The notes under the pieces are model-generated. The model was not told where the DNA came from, did no database searches, and was given only the letters and a program-made list of their open reading frames with translations. A stretch of 64,000 bases of DNA. It comes from SVTX01 sp045660325 (lineage in GTDB: Bacteria > Bacillota > Clostridia > Oscillospirales > CAG-272). The DNA is taken from positions 62,001 through 126,000 of the forward strand of contig JAZRDO010000023.1 of the NCBI GenBank assembly GCA_045660325.1, read 5' to 3'. Positions 14,794 to 22,624 of this stretch are shown here, one piece after another; within the stretch, counting starts at the first letter, position 1, and each line of letters begins with the position of its first letter. Position numbers and translations under genes: made by a program.

Positions 14794-16890
14794 TTATCCC
14801 AAACCGTAATACGCCTCAAGCACTTTTGCCGCCGCCATTGCGGGATACGAGCCGCTTCCCGCGCGCTCGATTACCGAGCAGACGGTAATATCGGGGTTAT
14901 TGTAAGGCGCGGCACAAATAAAGAGACCGTTATCTCGAAGTCCTCCGCCGACCTGAGCCGTACCCGACTTGCCGCCGACATCTACGATACTTGAAACGTT
15001 TCTCATATAACGCGAAACGTTAGCGGTATTTTTGACCATATCCTTCATGCCTTCCTTAACGTAACGCGTGGAATTTTCCGAAAGAGTCATTTGGGAGAGC
15101 ACCTCGCCCTCTCTGTTGGAGAGCACGACCTCATCCGTAAACGCTTCCCTTACCTCGAGGAGCAAATGCGCGCGATATCTCGTGCCGCCGTTGAGCAGAG
15201 TTGAAATATACGACGCGAGCTGAACAGGAGTAAACGCGTTGGTTGACTGACCGATCGCCGCTCTGATGGTTTCACCCTCGTTCCAGTTATCAAGTGTGTC
15301 GGGACTTGCCAAAACGCCCGATGCCTCGGCTATTTCAAGGCCTGTCTTTTGTCCGAAGCCGTACATCTGACAGTATTTATTCATAGTTGAAATACCCATA
15401 AGTCTGCCCATTTCATAGAAATAGCAGTTACAGGACTGTGCGATCGCCATCTGCGCGGTCAAATATCTCGTCGAACCGTCGGAATGCACAAAGCACTTCG
15501 GGTTATCGTAATAATCGTAAACGCCGTCGCAAACGATCTCTGTAAGACCGCCAACCACACCGCTATCAATTGCCGCCGCCGCCATACCCGGCTTAAAGGT
15601 CGAACCCGGAGCATAGATACCGAGAAGCGCGCGGTTATTGAGTGGCTCGCCCTCCGCGGTCAAAAGGCTATTATAGTCCTTACTGAACGTCGCAAGATTG
15701 TACGTCGGATAGGATGCAACCGCCAAAAGTCCACCGCTGTTTGAGTCGAATGCCACGAGCGCGCCTGACTTTGAGTTTGCGCCATATGTGGAATTTACGT
15801 ATTCAACGTTATCGCGAAGACCGTCCTCGGCGGCGATCTGGACGTTTATATCAATAGTAAGATAAACGTTCTTGCCTGCCACGGGGGCTTGCTTTACGTA
15901 TTTTTCAATAATATTTCCGTCCTCGTCCTCCTTAACGACCATAACACCGTCAATTCCTCGAAGATATTCCTCAAATGCCTGCTCGCAGCCGTCAATGCCA
16001 ACGATAGCGTCTATCTTGTAGCCAAGCTCGTTATAGTAGTCCCAATTCTCCGCGTATATCTTGCCCGTTCGTCCCAGAATATGCGACGCGTAGCCCGGGA
16101 ACTTATACTCTCTGTCCGTTGACACGTGGAAGGTTGAGCCGACGATATTCTTTTCCTTTACCTGCGAGATAAAGCTTATATCTACGTTCTTCGCCATAAC
16201 GAACGGCGCGCCCGGACCGAAGCCCGCGACCTCCATATCGTAAAGCACACGAATTATTCTGTCAATGCAATCGTCGGAGTAGAGATTTTCCCCTTCTCCA
16301 TAGGTTTCATTGAGCTTGTATCTTTTAATGAAATAATCAATTATCTTTTGCTCACTCGGGAACTTATCGGGATTTGACTTATAAAAGCTATCCAGATGCT
16401 CCACGGTAAGCTCAGTCTTTTTCTTGCCTGAATTACTCTCAAGCTCATCCTCAGCGATTCGCCCGAGAAGTCTGTAATACATATTCGATTCGCCGTCACG
16501 CGCCTCGCTTTTATACACTAAATTCGGATATTCTCCGTCAAACGGAAAAGAGCTTTCGGGCATCTTATCCGAATTTCCCGTCGCCGCGATAAGGTTTACC
16601 GCGTCGAGAATAGCGATATTTCTATCGTATCTGTCAGGAGCCATTGCCTCGCTGTCAAACACGAAATCATATTTATATGTATTTGAAACAAGACACACGC
16701 CGTTTCTATCGTATATCTCGCCTCGCACGGCGAGTATCGGCTCTTCTCTTACGTACGCCGCAGTCTCACGATTATCGGGATCGGCATTGACCTTTATATT
16801 TATCATACGAACAATATAAATAAGAGAAATCACCGCAAATATGATACAGATGCAAATAATTCTGAATGGCGTTTTGCTCTTTATATTCAA
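14794..16890 (-). CDS. Penicillin-binding protein 2-like transpeptidase
   Basis: 698 aa from a TTG start at 16890. One membrane helix near residues 10-28, a PBP-dimer domain, then the transpeptidase domain with STFK (~430, active Ser), SCN (~486) and KSGT (~641), the three motifs of class B enzymes that cross-link peptidoglycan. Next to mreB and maf it is the MrdA/PBP2 elongation type. I chose TTG because the upstream mreB stop codon forms part of its ribosome site (TAAGGAG, 6 nt before TTG); an ATG at 16962 would need a 62-nt overlap with mreB and lacks such a site. MreC, MreD and RodA are not in the window. Confidence 0.9.
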   Translation of the reverse strand: MNIKSKTPFRIICICIIFAVISLIYIVRMINIKVNADPDNRETAAYVREEPILAVRGEIYDRNGVCLVSNTYKYDFVFDSEAMAPDRYDRNIAILDAVNLIAATGNSDKMPESSFPFDGEYPNLVYKSEARDGESNMYYRLLGRIAEDELESNSGKKKTELTVEHLDSFYKSNPDKFPSEQKIIDYFIKRYKLNETYGEGENLYSDDCIDRIIRVLYDMEVAGFGPGAPFVMAKNVDISFISQVKEKNIVGSTFHVSTDREYKFPGYASHILGRTGKIYAENWDYYNELGYKIDAIVGIDGCEQAFEEYLRGIDGVMVVKEDEDGNIIEKYVKQAPVAGKNVYLTIDINVQIAAEDGLRDNVEYVNSTYGANSKSGALVAFDSNSGGLLAVASYPTYNLATFSKDYNSLLTAEGEPLNNRALLGIYAPGSTFKPGMAAAAIDSGVVGGLTEIVCDGVYDYYDNPKCFVHSDGSTRYLTAQMAIAQSCNCYFYEMGRLMGISTMNKYCQMYGFGQKTGLEIAEASGVLASPDTLDNWNEGETIRAAIGQSTNAFTPVQLASYISTLLNGGTRYRAHLLLEVREAFTDEVVLSNREGEVLSQMTLSENSTRYVKEGMKDMVKNTANVSRYMRNVSSIVDVGGKSGTAQVGGGLRDNGLFICAAPYNNPDITVCSVIERAGSGSYPAMAAAKVLEAYYGLG

Positions 16891-16900
16891 AATTTGCTCC

Positions 16901-17905
16901 TTATCTGTTTTTGTAAAGCACTCCGTCGGGGAGAAGTCTTGGATTTTCAATGATTCTGCCAATACCTATGCTTTCACAGTCCATAGGATTCTTGGCAATA
17001 GTAACGCGAAGTCCCGTTTTCTTGGTAATAAGCTCCGCGATTCCCACAATATTCGCGCCACCGCCCACAAGCATAATACCGTGGTCGTAAATATCGCTCG
17101 CGATCTCGGGAGGCGTTTGCTCAAGCACGTTTGTAATAGTACGGCATATTGCCTCAAGTCCCATATGGATCGCATCGTGGATCTCCGCGGACGACACACG
17201 GATCATCTCGGCGCATTTAAGTATTTCGTTTCTACCGCTGACTAATACCTCGCCGCGATCTATTCCCGAAACCGCCGAGCCGATCTTTAGCTTTATCATC
17301 TCCGCGCTTATATCACCGATAAAGAGACCTCGCTTCGTGCGAAGCGCATGAATAATTGCTCCGTCAAGCTTATCTCCCGCGAGCTTTATCGCGGACGATC
17401 GAACGATTCCGCCCGAGGAAATGACTGCCGCCTGCGTCATACCTCCGCCGATATCAACGATCATACAGCCTCTCGCGCTGTTTATCTTGAGTCCTGCGCC
17501 GATAGCCGCAGCTATGGGGGATTTAACCACACCGACCGCCTTAGCGCCCGCCTCGAATATCGCGTTCTCTACCGCAAGTCTCTCAACCTCGGTGCATCTA
17601 CCGGGCGTGCTTACAAGCACGACAGGGCGATTGAAGAGGGAGAGCGCCTCGGTGCGCACAAAATATTCGTGCATCATTCTCGCAGTTACCTCAAAATCGG
17701 CAATAACTCCGTTCTTGATAGGACGGAACGCCTGAATGTGAGAGGGAGTTTTGCCTATCATTTCCTTGGCTCTTCTGCCGATCGCAACTATGGAATCGTC
17801 GGTCTTGTCAACCGCAACCACCGTCGGCGAGCGCAAAACTATTTGGTTTTTGATTATCATTCTGGTATGAGACGTACCAAGATCAAGACCAATATGCTTT
17901 GGCAT
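16901..17905 (-). CDS. mreB: Rod-shape determining protein MreB
   Basis: 334 aa actin-like ATPase. Phosphate-1 loop GLDLGTSHTRM at the start, phosphate-2 loop VDIGGGMTQAAVIS (~150), and adenosine-site MLVGGGANIVGI (~288) are visible. MreB filaments guide lateral cell-wall synthesis at the membrane, so the cell is probably rod-shaped at some stage. The start IGLDLGTSHTR differs from the usual GIDLGTANT, fitting an MreB/Mbl/MreBH paralogue group. Located between maf and the PBP2-like gene in one operon. Confidence 0.92.
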   Translation of the reverse strand: MPKHIGLDLGTSHTRMIIKNQIVLRSPTVVAVDKTDDSIVAIGRRAKEMIGKTPSHIQAFRPIKNGVIADFEVTARMMHEYFVRTEALSLFNRPVVLVSTPGRCTEVERLAVENAIFEAGAKAVGVVKSPIAAAIGAGLKINSARGCMIVDIGGGMTQAAVISSGGIVRSSAIKLAGDKLDGAIIHALRTKRGLFIGDISAEMIKLKIGSAVSGIDRGEVLVSGRNEILKCAEMIRVSSAEIHDAIHMGLEAICRTITNVLEQTPPEIASDIYDHGIMLVGGGANIVGIAELITKKTGLRVTIAKNPMDCESIGIGRIIENPRLLPDGVLYKNR

Positions 17906-17943
17906 AAGCTTCCCCCTTTCACAAAAATTTGTTTTTATCTATC

Positions 17944-18531
17944 TTAAAAAAGCTTTATACCGAAAAATTCATCCGCCATTTCGTAAAGAAGGCGTATCGG
18001 AAGACCGACCACGTTGAAATAATCCCCGCGAATTCCCTTGATAAACAGGGATGCAATGCCCTGAATTCCATACGAACCCGCCTTATCGTAAGGCTCATCC
18101 GTATCAAGATATTTTTCAATCTCAACTGCCGAAAGAGATGCAAATTCAACCGCAGTCGTATCGTGAGAAGCAACACCGCGTCCCTCGTACGAAAGATACA
18201 AGCCGCTTGAAACGTAATGCTCTCTTCCCGAAAGGGAGGTAAGCATCTTTCGGGCGTCATCACGGTCACGGGGCTTTCCAAGCACCGCGCCGTCCACGTG
18301 AACGAGCGTGTCGGATGCGATAATGAGCGTGTCCTCAAGACTTCCTCCCTCGCTCTTTATCGCTTCCTCAACCGCACGGCCCTTACGCTCGGCTAATATC
18401 TCAACTATTCTCTCGGGATTTTTCTCGTCGCAGGACTCGTCTGCCTCCGAGGTTTTTATTTCAAAATCAAGTCCAATGACCCCTAAAAGCTCTCGTCTTC
18501 GAGGCGACTTTGATGCAAGTATAATTCTCAT
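17944..18531 (-). CDS. maf: Maf nucleotide pyrophosphatase
   Basis: 195 aa. ILASKSPRRRELL at the start, then SDTLVHVDG (~76) and EPYDKAGSYGIQG (~149-161), are the conserved Maf motifs. Maf proteins hydrolyse non-canonical or modified nucleoside triphosphates (dTTP/UTP or m7GTP type) and overproduction blocks septation in Bacillus. Start ATG 18531 with aaagga upstream is preferred over 18558. First gene of the maf-mreB-PBP2 operon behind a TTGAAA-17-TATAAT promoter. Confidence 0.93.
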   Translation of the reverse strand: MRIILASKSPRRRELLGVIGLDFEIKTSEADESCDEKNPERIVEILAERKGRAVEEAIKSEGGSLEDTLIIASDTLVHVDGAVLGKPRDRDDARKMLTSLSGREHYVSSGLYLSYEGRGVASHDTTAVEFASLSAVEIEKYLDTDEPYDKAGSYGIQGIASLFIKGIRGDYFNVVGLPIRLLYEMADEFFGIKLF

Positions 18532-18589
18532 TTTGAATATCCTTTTTGAAATGCGCACAAAATCCGCATTATATTTTTATCCATTATAG

Positions 18590-18618
18590 ATTATACCACA
18601 AGCCTTATGCTTTTTCAA
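18590..18618 (-). promoter_or_regulatory. sigma-A promoter of maf-mreB-PBP2
   Basis: Minus strand TTGAAA (18613-18618), 17 bp, TATAAT (18590-18595). Confidence 0.8.
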
Positions 18619-18650
18619 GTATATCTTACAATTATTTGCAAATTTACAGA

Positions 18651-18687
18651 CAAAAAAAGCGGCAGATTTCTCTGCCGCTATAAAAAT
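18651..18687 (-). terminator. Terminator after acyltransferase gene
   Basis: Stem agcggcaga/tctgccgct, loop aatc/tttc, with the A7 on the plus strand giving a T run in the reading direction. Confidence 0.88.
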
Positions 18688-18690
18688 TAT

Positions 18691-19974
18691 TTATTCATGC
18701 TTTAAGCTCTTGTTTTCTTTATAGATCTTATAAGATTCCTCGGTCGCAAGTCGCGCCTTTGAAACAATATCTCGCTTCGTCTTCGGGAAGCAATAGTAGA
18801 GTCTTCCCTTGTCTGCCAAGCAAATAATATCGCCAAGCTCGTACCAGTTAAAGTCGGTATTAAGAGTATACGCCGCCTGCGGCTTCTGGAAAATTTCAAG
18901 CTTGCCGTCAAGTCCGCAAAGCCTTATACCTTCAGCTGTCTGGGATATCTCTCCCTCGCCAACTCGGTAAAGCGCCTTCGTATCAACAAGCATATAAATA
19001 TCCACCTTGTCGGAGAGGCTGTACGAGCCTTCATCAAGCTCACGTCTTACGCACTCTCTCTCCCAGCCGTACCAATCGGGAACGTGGTTGAAGCGTCCGC
19101 CCTCGCCATCGTGAACGAGATAGCCGTATTCGTCAAGAGTGTATTTGTGTCCACACTCGGAGCAATAAATCTCGGCTCCCGCGCTTTGCATTACGCCCTC
19201 CGCCTCGCAGTGAGGACACTTGTAAAGAACGCGGTTGAGTCCTTCGGCGCGGAAGGGCTCGTCAATCTTGACCTTGTTTTCCTGCTGCCACTTGAAATAG
19301 TCAAGATCAAAGCATTTTTGAATGATCTCGTTTATCTCGGCAGCGCTCTTCTCCTTGATTTCCTCGGGGGAAAGTATGTATTTCATCTCGGCTGAAATAT
19401 CAACCTTGCGTATCTGCAAATTATTGTAAAGAGGATCGCGGGCAAATGCGCCAAACGTCGTTATCATAACAACGGGTATATCAAGCATCTTGATAAATCC
19501 CGCAAGGCTCTCGGGAATAACCGTGGGAGTTCCGTCAGGACTGTAGCACGCCTCGGGATACATAAGAACGGAGTGTCCATTCTTCTTCGTTACCTGTGAC
19601 ATAGTTCTTACAAGAGACAGGTCCGTAACGTATTTGTGAGTCGGTATACATCCGATCTGCTTCATAAGCCACTTTTTGCCCATAAGCGCGTCAAACGTGC
19701 ATACGACGTTAAATTTTCTTGGGAAAAGCGACGCCGCCGCCATCTTCATATCCGTAAAGCTGGAATGGTTCATAAGAAAAAGCGCGGGCTCGCGTCTTCC
19801 AAGCTTGTCCATCCCTACCTTGCGAAGCTTATACTTGAATTTTATAAGCGTAGGCACGGCAAGGAGAAACATAAGCGTTCTCCAAAATATATTTACTTTC
19901 TTGGGTGGGTAGGATTTTTGCTGCTCAATTGCCAAAACCTCTTCATAGGTTTTATTTATAACCTTGATTTTCAT
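18691..19974 (-). CDS. PlsC-type acyltransferase with zinc ribbon
   Basis: 427 aa. A hydrophobic helix near 36-50 precedes the glycerophosphate-acyltransferase motif NHSSFTD (~69-75, NHxxxxD) and the second motif YPEACYSPDG (~139), where the usual EGTR is EAxYS. After ~260 there is a four-Cys ribbon, CPHC and CSEC (~263-283), and a C-terminal beta-rich domain of unknown role. The first domain suggests lysophospholipid or related acyl transfer at the membrane. Start ATG 19974 (MKIKVINK) has aagggg upstream. Monocistronic, own promoter and terminator. Confidence 0.82.
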   Translation of the reverse strand: MKIKVINKTYEEVLAIEQQKSYPPKKVNIFWRTLMFLLAVPTLIKFKYKLRKVGMDKLGRREPALFLMNHSSFTDMKMAAASLFPRKFNVVCTFDALMGKKWLMKQIGCIPTHKYVTDLSLVRTMSQVTKKNGHSVLMYPEACYSPDGTPTVIPESLAGFIKMLDIPVVMITTFGAFARDPLYNNLQIRKVDISAEMKYILSPEEIKEKSAAEINEIIQKCFDLDYFKWQQENKVKIDEPFRAEGLNRVLYKCPHCEAEGVMQSAGAEIYCSECGHKYTLDEYGYLVHDGEGGRFNHVPDWYGWERECVRRELDEGSYSLSDKVDIYMLVDTKALYRVGEGEISQTAEGIRLCGLDGKLEIFQKPQAAYTLNTDFNWYELGDIICLADKGRLYYCFPKTKRDIVSKARLATEESYKIYKENKSLKHE

Positions 19975-20008
19975 AAAATTCCCCTTAATGTTCATTTTTC
20001 CCAATTTT

Positions 20009-20037
20009 ATTATACCACACTAAAACAAAAATTACAA
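20009..20037 (-). promoter_or_regulatory. Promoter of acyltransferase gene
   Basis: Minus strand TTGTAA (20032-20037), 17 bp, TATAAT (20009-20014). Confidence 0.7.
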
Positions 20038-20054
20038 GGTGCGGGGAAAAAGTT

Positions 20055-20087
20055 TACAAAAAGCGTGCCGCCGAAGCGACACGCTAA
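20055..20087 (-). terminator. Terminator with UUCG tetraloop
   Basis: Minus strand agcgtgtcgc-ttcg-gcggcacgct followed by TTTTT; a 10-bp stem directly after the gene ending at 20093. Confidence 0.9.
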
Positions 20088-20092
20088 AACTC

Positions 20093-20728
20093 TCAAGATT
20101 CAAATTTTATTCCAAGTGTCTTTGCTAACTTTATCAACTCAACAGTTGATCCGGATAAGATACCACACTTATTACAAATTTTAATGGATTTACCATTTTT
20201 CAACTGTACAAAAAAATACTCTTCTGCACCTATAATTGCCGCATATGGGAAAAGTTTTGATTCTGCGAATTGCATAATATAAGCACTATCCTCAATACTT
20301 ATATCCCGTATATAAATTTTCTTTTTATTTAATTTAAATAACCCATAAAAAACAATATATGACTCGTCAAAATTAACCATTAACGGTTTTCTTCTCTTTT
20401 TAGGCATATACACAATATTAAATACTGCATACCTTCCGCAAAACAAGTACATTAACACAGTCATTACTACTTGAATCAATAAAAAAACAAAAAGCGTAAC
20501 TCTAACACCCTGGGGTTCTATATTATTCAAGCCATTAGGTTTTCCAAATGCATCAGCCAACAAAAACAATAAGGTTTCCATTGTCCATACACCAAAGCAC
20601 AACCAAAAAGGCAATGCAAAATATGTTGAATTTTTATGTTTATTACAAAGAAATACAATTTGCTTTATAAGAAAAATTAACCCTATTATCGCAAAAACAC
20701 GATATAGTTCAAAAATATTAAAATTCAT
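20093..20728 (-). CDS. AT-rich gene for a membrane protein, unknown function
   Basis: 211 aa. Hydrophobic segments at about 8-25, 38-57 and 75-97, then a cytoplasmic domain of ~110 residues with a CNKCG motif near 188. The segment is visibly more AT-rich than its neighbours, and it follows an RHS-like gene fragment, which suggests horizontal origin; an orphan immunity protein for an RHS toxin is one possibility but only a guess. ATG 20728 has aaagg at suitable distance; an upstream in-frame start at 20767 would overlap the fragment. Confidence 0.65.
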   Translation of the reverse strand: MNFNIFELYRVFAIIGLIFLIKQIVFLCNKHKNSTYFALPFWLCFGVWTMETLLFLLADAFGKPNGLNNIEPQGVRVTLFVFLLIQVVMTVLMYLFCGRYAVFNIVYMPKKRRKPLMVNFDESYIVFYGLFKLNKKKIYIRDISIEDSAYIMQFAESKLFPYAAIIGAEEYFFVQLKNGKSIKICNKCGILSGSTVELIKLAKTLGIKFES

Positions 20729-20738
20729 AAAAATGCCT

Positions 20739-20948
20739 TTATACCTTATTAGAAATATAATTCGCAATGATATCAGATATTATTGTTGAAGATGCATAAT
20801 TTATGCCACAAAAAATAAGCTCTCCAGTTAAACCCCTAAACTTATTCAAATACATATTGTGTCGCCTAATGCTAACAGCATTGTAGCTATATTTTACCAC
20901 AGTATTGCCCGAATTGTCAAGTATGGCTAAACAATCAAAAAACATCAT
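20739..20948 (-). pseudogene. RHS/YD-repeat C-terminal fragment (remnant)
   Basis: 69 codons starting LAILDNSGNTVVKYSYNA, which matches the end of the repeat core of RHS/YD proteins (typically VAIVDSNGNTVVKYTYDA), followed by a decayed NKFRG-like stretch that in intact proteins marks the boundary to the variable toxin tip. There is no upstream repeat region and no signal or ribosome site of note; a terminator for the SpoIIQ-like gene is just upstream. I read it as debris of a polymorphic toxin gene. The similarity is from memory of the family, not a search. Confidence 0.45.
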
Positions 20949-20956
20949 TTATAACG

Positions 20957-20994
20957 ACAAATCCCCACAGTTTAAATAACTGCGGGGATTTTCA
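20957..20994 (-). terminator. Terminator after SpoIIQ-like gene
   Basis: Inverted repeat aatccccacagtt/aactgcggggatt (one mismatch or wobble) with A/T runs on both sides. Confidence 0.85.
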
Positions 20995-21025
20995 AGCTCA
21001 ATAGCTTGTGCCGTTATATATATTC

Positions 21026-21763
21026 TTACTTTCCGCTGTCCTCGTAGGACTGATCCATACCGAGCTTATCCTTTACGTCCTTTGTAAAGTAATCCGCGGG
21101 ATTGACCTCTACGCCGTCAACAGTCATTTCAAAGTGAAGGTGCGGCTCCTCTGCAAGCTCGGAGATCGCGCTCTCGCCTACGTTACCGATCTTCTGACCG
21201 CGTTCAACCTTAGCCCCTACCTTGATATTCTCGGGAAGCTCAAGAGAAAGATTCTTATAGATCGTAAACACCTTACCGTCGTGAGAAACCGCAACACACT
21301 TACCGAGAAGCGCATCGTCCCAAACTCTTGCGATCTCACCTGCCGCTGCAGCGTATACGGGAGCATCCTCACCCGTTACGATGTCAAGACCGAGATGCAC
21401 TCTGTATTCGCCGAGAGTGTCACTCCACACCTGAATAGATGCGTCGTGTCCCTTGGAAACCGTGCCCGTGGATACGGGAAGACTCAAGGTAAATTCCTCA
21501 TCTCCGTTGCCCGATGCCTCGTTTGAGCCACCGTCATTGTAAAGAGGAGGAGTGTGCTGGTCGTTTGTTCCCTGTGTCTGCTTTTCGTCGTTAATAGAAT
21601 CCTTGCCCGCATACTTTTTCTTTGCAACGTTGGTCGCAATGCTTACGGATGCGACGATCATAACTGCAACGCTGAGACAAACGAGAGAGGTCATAGCTCC
21701 CCTGTGTCTTAAAAGCTCGGCGCACTTTGCACCAAACTTGCTTTCCTTAATTTTTTTCCACAT
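21026..21763 (-). CDS. SpoIIQ-like LytM (M23) protein
   Basis: 245 aa. Membrane helix at ~25-45, a low-complexity Asp/Asn/Gly linker, and a LytM domain from ~92. Zinc motif HLGLD (His123, Asp127) and HLH (208-210) are intact, but the histidine normally found in the Y-x-HLS stretch is Asn171 (IYKNLS). Single-helix anchor plus LytM domain fits SpoIIQ, the forespore half of the sporulation feeding-tube channel with SpoIIIAH. A sigma-F-like promoter upstream supports that. A vegetative cell-wall endopeptidase is the alternative. Confidence 0.75.
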   Translation of the reverse strand: MWKKIKESKFGAKCAELLRHRGAMTSLVCLSVAVMIVASVSIATNVAKKKYAGKDSINDEKQTQGTNDQHTPPLYNDGGSNEASGNGDEEFTLSLPVSTGTVSKGHDASIQVWSDTLGEYRVHLGLDIVTGEDAPVYAAAAGEIARVWDDALLGKCVAVSHDGKVFTIYKNLSLELPENIKVGAKVERGQKIGNVGESAISELAEEPHLHFEMTVDGVEVNPADYFTKDVKDKLGMDQSYEDSGK

Positions 21764-21823
21764 ATTTAAATCTCCTTTTGTCCGCTAAAATTTGTAATTT
21801 CAACTACATTACGGCTACAGTCA

Positions 21824-21853
21824 TATTATCTGCCGTAAATTCAAAATATATGC
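21824..21853 (-). promoter_or_regulatory. Possible sigma-F/G forespore promoter
   Basis: Minus strand GCATA (21849-21853), 15-bp spacer, GCAGATAATA (21824-21833), close to the sigma-F pattern GywTA / GgnrAnAnTw. No good sigma-A promoter is seen in this gap. Confidence 0.45.
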
Positions 21854-21877
21854 AAAGATTTTTGAAATTAAAACAAA

Positions 21878-22281
21878 CGGCGGGAGCAAGCCCCCGCCCT
21901 ACGGTTATACTTTCGATAAGTTTTTTGAGTCCAGAACCTTTCTCATTAAAAGTACAGGGTGTGAAAATACCACACCCTTTATTTATACTTTGGGTAAGTT
22001 CTTTGGAGTCCAGAACCTTTCTTTCAAGAAAGGTTTTGGGAAGCGCAAAATTTACCGCACGTCAAACAGGGCGAGGAAATTTTGATGCAGAAGGCGGGAT
22101 CGGGCAATCGTAGGCGTACGAGGGTACGCCAGAGAGCCCGAGCGCGACTAAAAAGCCACATGAAATGAAGAAACCCGCCAATCGGCGGGTTTCAACATCA
22201 GCAAAATTTAACTTCAAGTTTAAATTAAACTTAAGCTATTCTTTTTTGTGGCTTTTGCTCTGCGCAAAATTTACCGCACGT
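21878..22281. repeat. Repeat-rich intergenic region
   Basis: A gap of about 500 bp without a credible gene. It holds two tandem units, each a variable hairpin (ggcggg/cccgcc near 21880-21898; agggtgtg/cacaccct near 21956-21979) followed by a ~40-nt shared block containing gagtccagaacctttct (21905-21943 and 21983-22023). A 20-nt exact direct repeat, gcgcaaaatttaccgcacgt, occurs at 22043-22062 and 22262-22281, bracketing about 200 bp; inside, aaaagccaca and tgtggctttt face each other, and a terminator-like stem sits at 22167-22194. Confidence 0.7.
22167..22194. terminator. Terminator-like hairpin
   Basis: Stem gaaacccgcc/ggcgggtttc, loop aatc. It may end the DUF378 transcript, but it is ~90 nt past the stop and the T run is weak. 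Confidence 0.55.
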
Positions 22282-22514
22282 TAGTGTTCCTCGATACGCT
22301 CGTACTTTTCCTCCTCCGTCCAAGGACGAACGAGCAAGGAAATGCACCAAAGAGCTGCAAGACCTACAAGAGAATAAACTATTCTCGAGAAGACCGCCTC
22401 CTGACCGCCGCCGATCCATGCAACGAAATCAAACTGGAAAAGGCCTATGCTACCCCAGTTGATACCGCCGATGACCGCAAGTGCGAGCGCGATCCTATCT
22501 ATAATTCTCATCAT
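22281..22514 (-). CDS. DUF378 small membrane protein
   Basis: 77 aa. MMRIIDRIALALAVIGGINWG and GLFQFDFVAWI are the recognisable DUF378 signature; a second helix (SRIVYSLVGLAALWCISLL) follows and the tail is charged (EEEKYERIEE). The family is widespread in Bacillota with no known function. Start ATG 22514 has aaggaagg upstream; an ATG at 22511 is equally usable. The last base of the gene is also the end of a 20-nt direct repeat, so the repeat abuts the stop codon. Confidence 0.88.
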   Translation of the reverse strand: MMRIIDRIALALAVIGGINWGSIGLFQFDFVAWIGGGQEAVFSRIVYSLVGLAALWCISLLVRPWTEEEKYERIEEH

Positions 22515-22559
22515 TTTTATATACCTTCCTTTTCTTGAAAATACAAGGTTAAAATAAAT

Positions 22560-22612
22560 TAAAAAAACTAATAACAGTCCTTTTTTGCTTTGGACTGTTA
22601 TTAGTTTGTACA
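22560..22612 (-). terminator. Terminator after FkbM methyltransferase gene
   Basis: A 16-bp perfect stem aaactaataacagtcc/ggactgttattagttt with an 11-nt loop and a T run in the minus direction. Confidence 0.9.
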
Positions 22613-22624
22613 TTTAAAATTTAA

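Noticed and set aside
21778..22113. A plus-strand gene in the repeat-rich gap
   Set aside because: The frame crosses two hairpins and two repeat copies and lacks a start signal.
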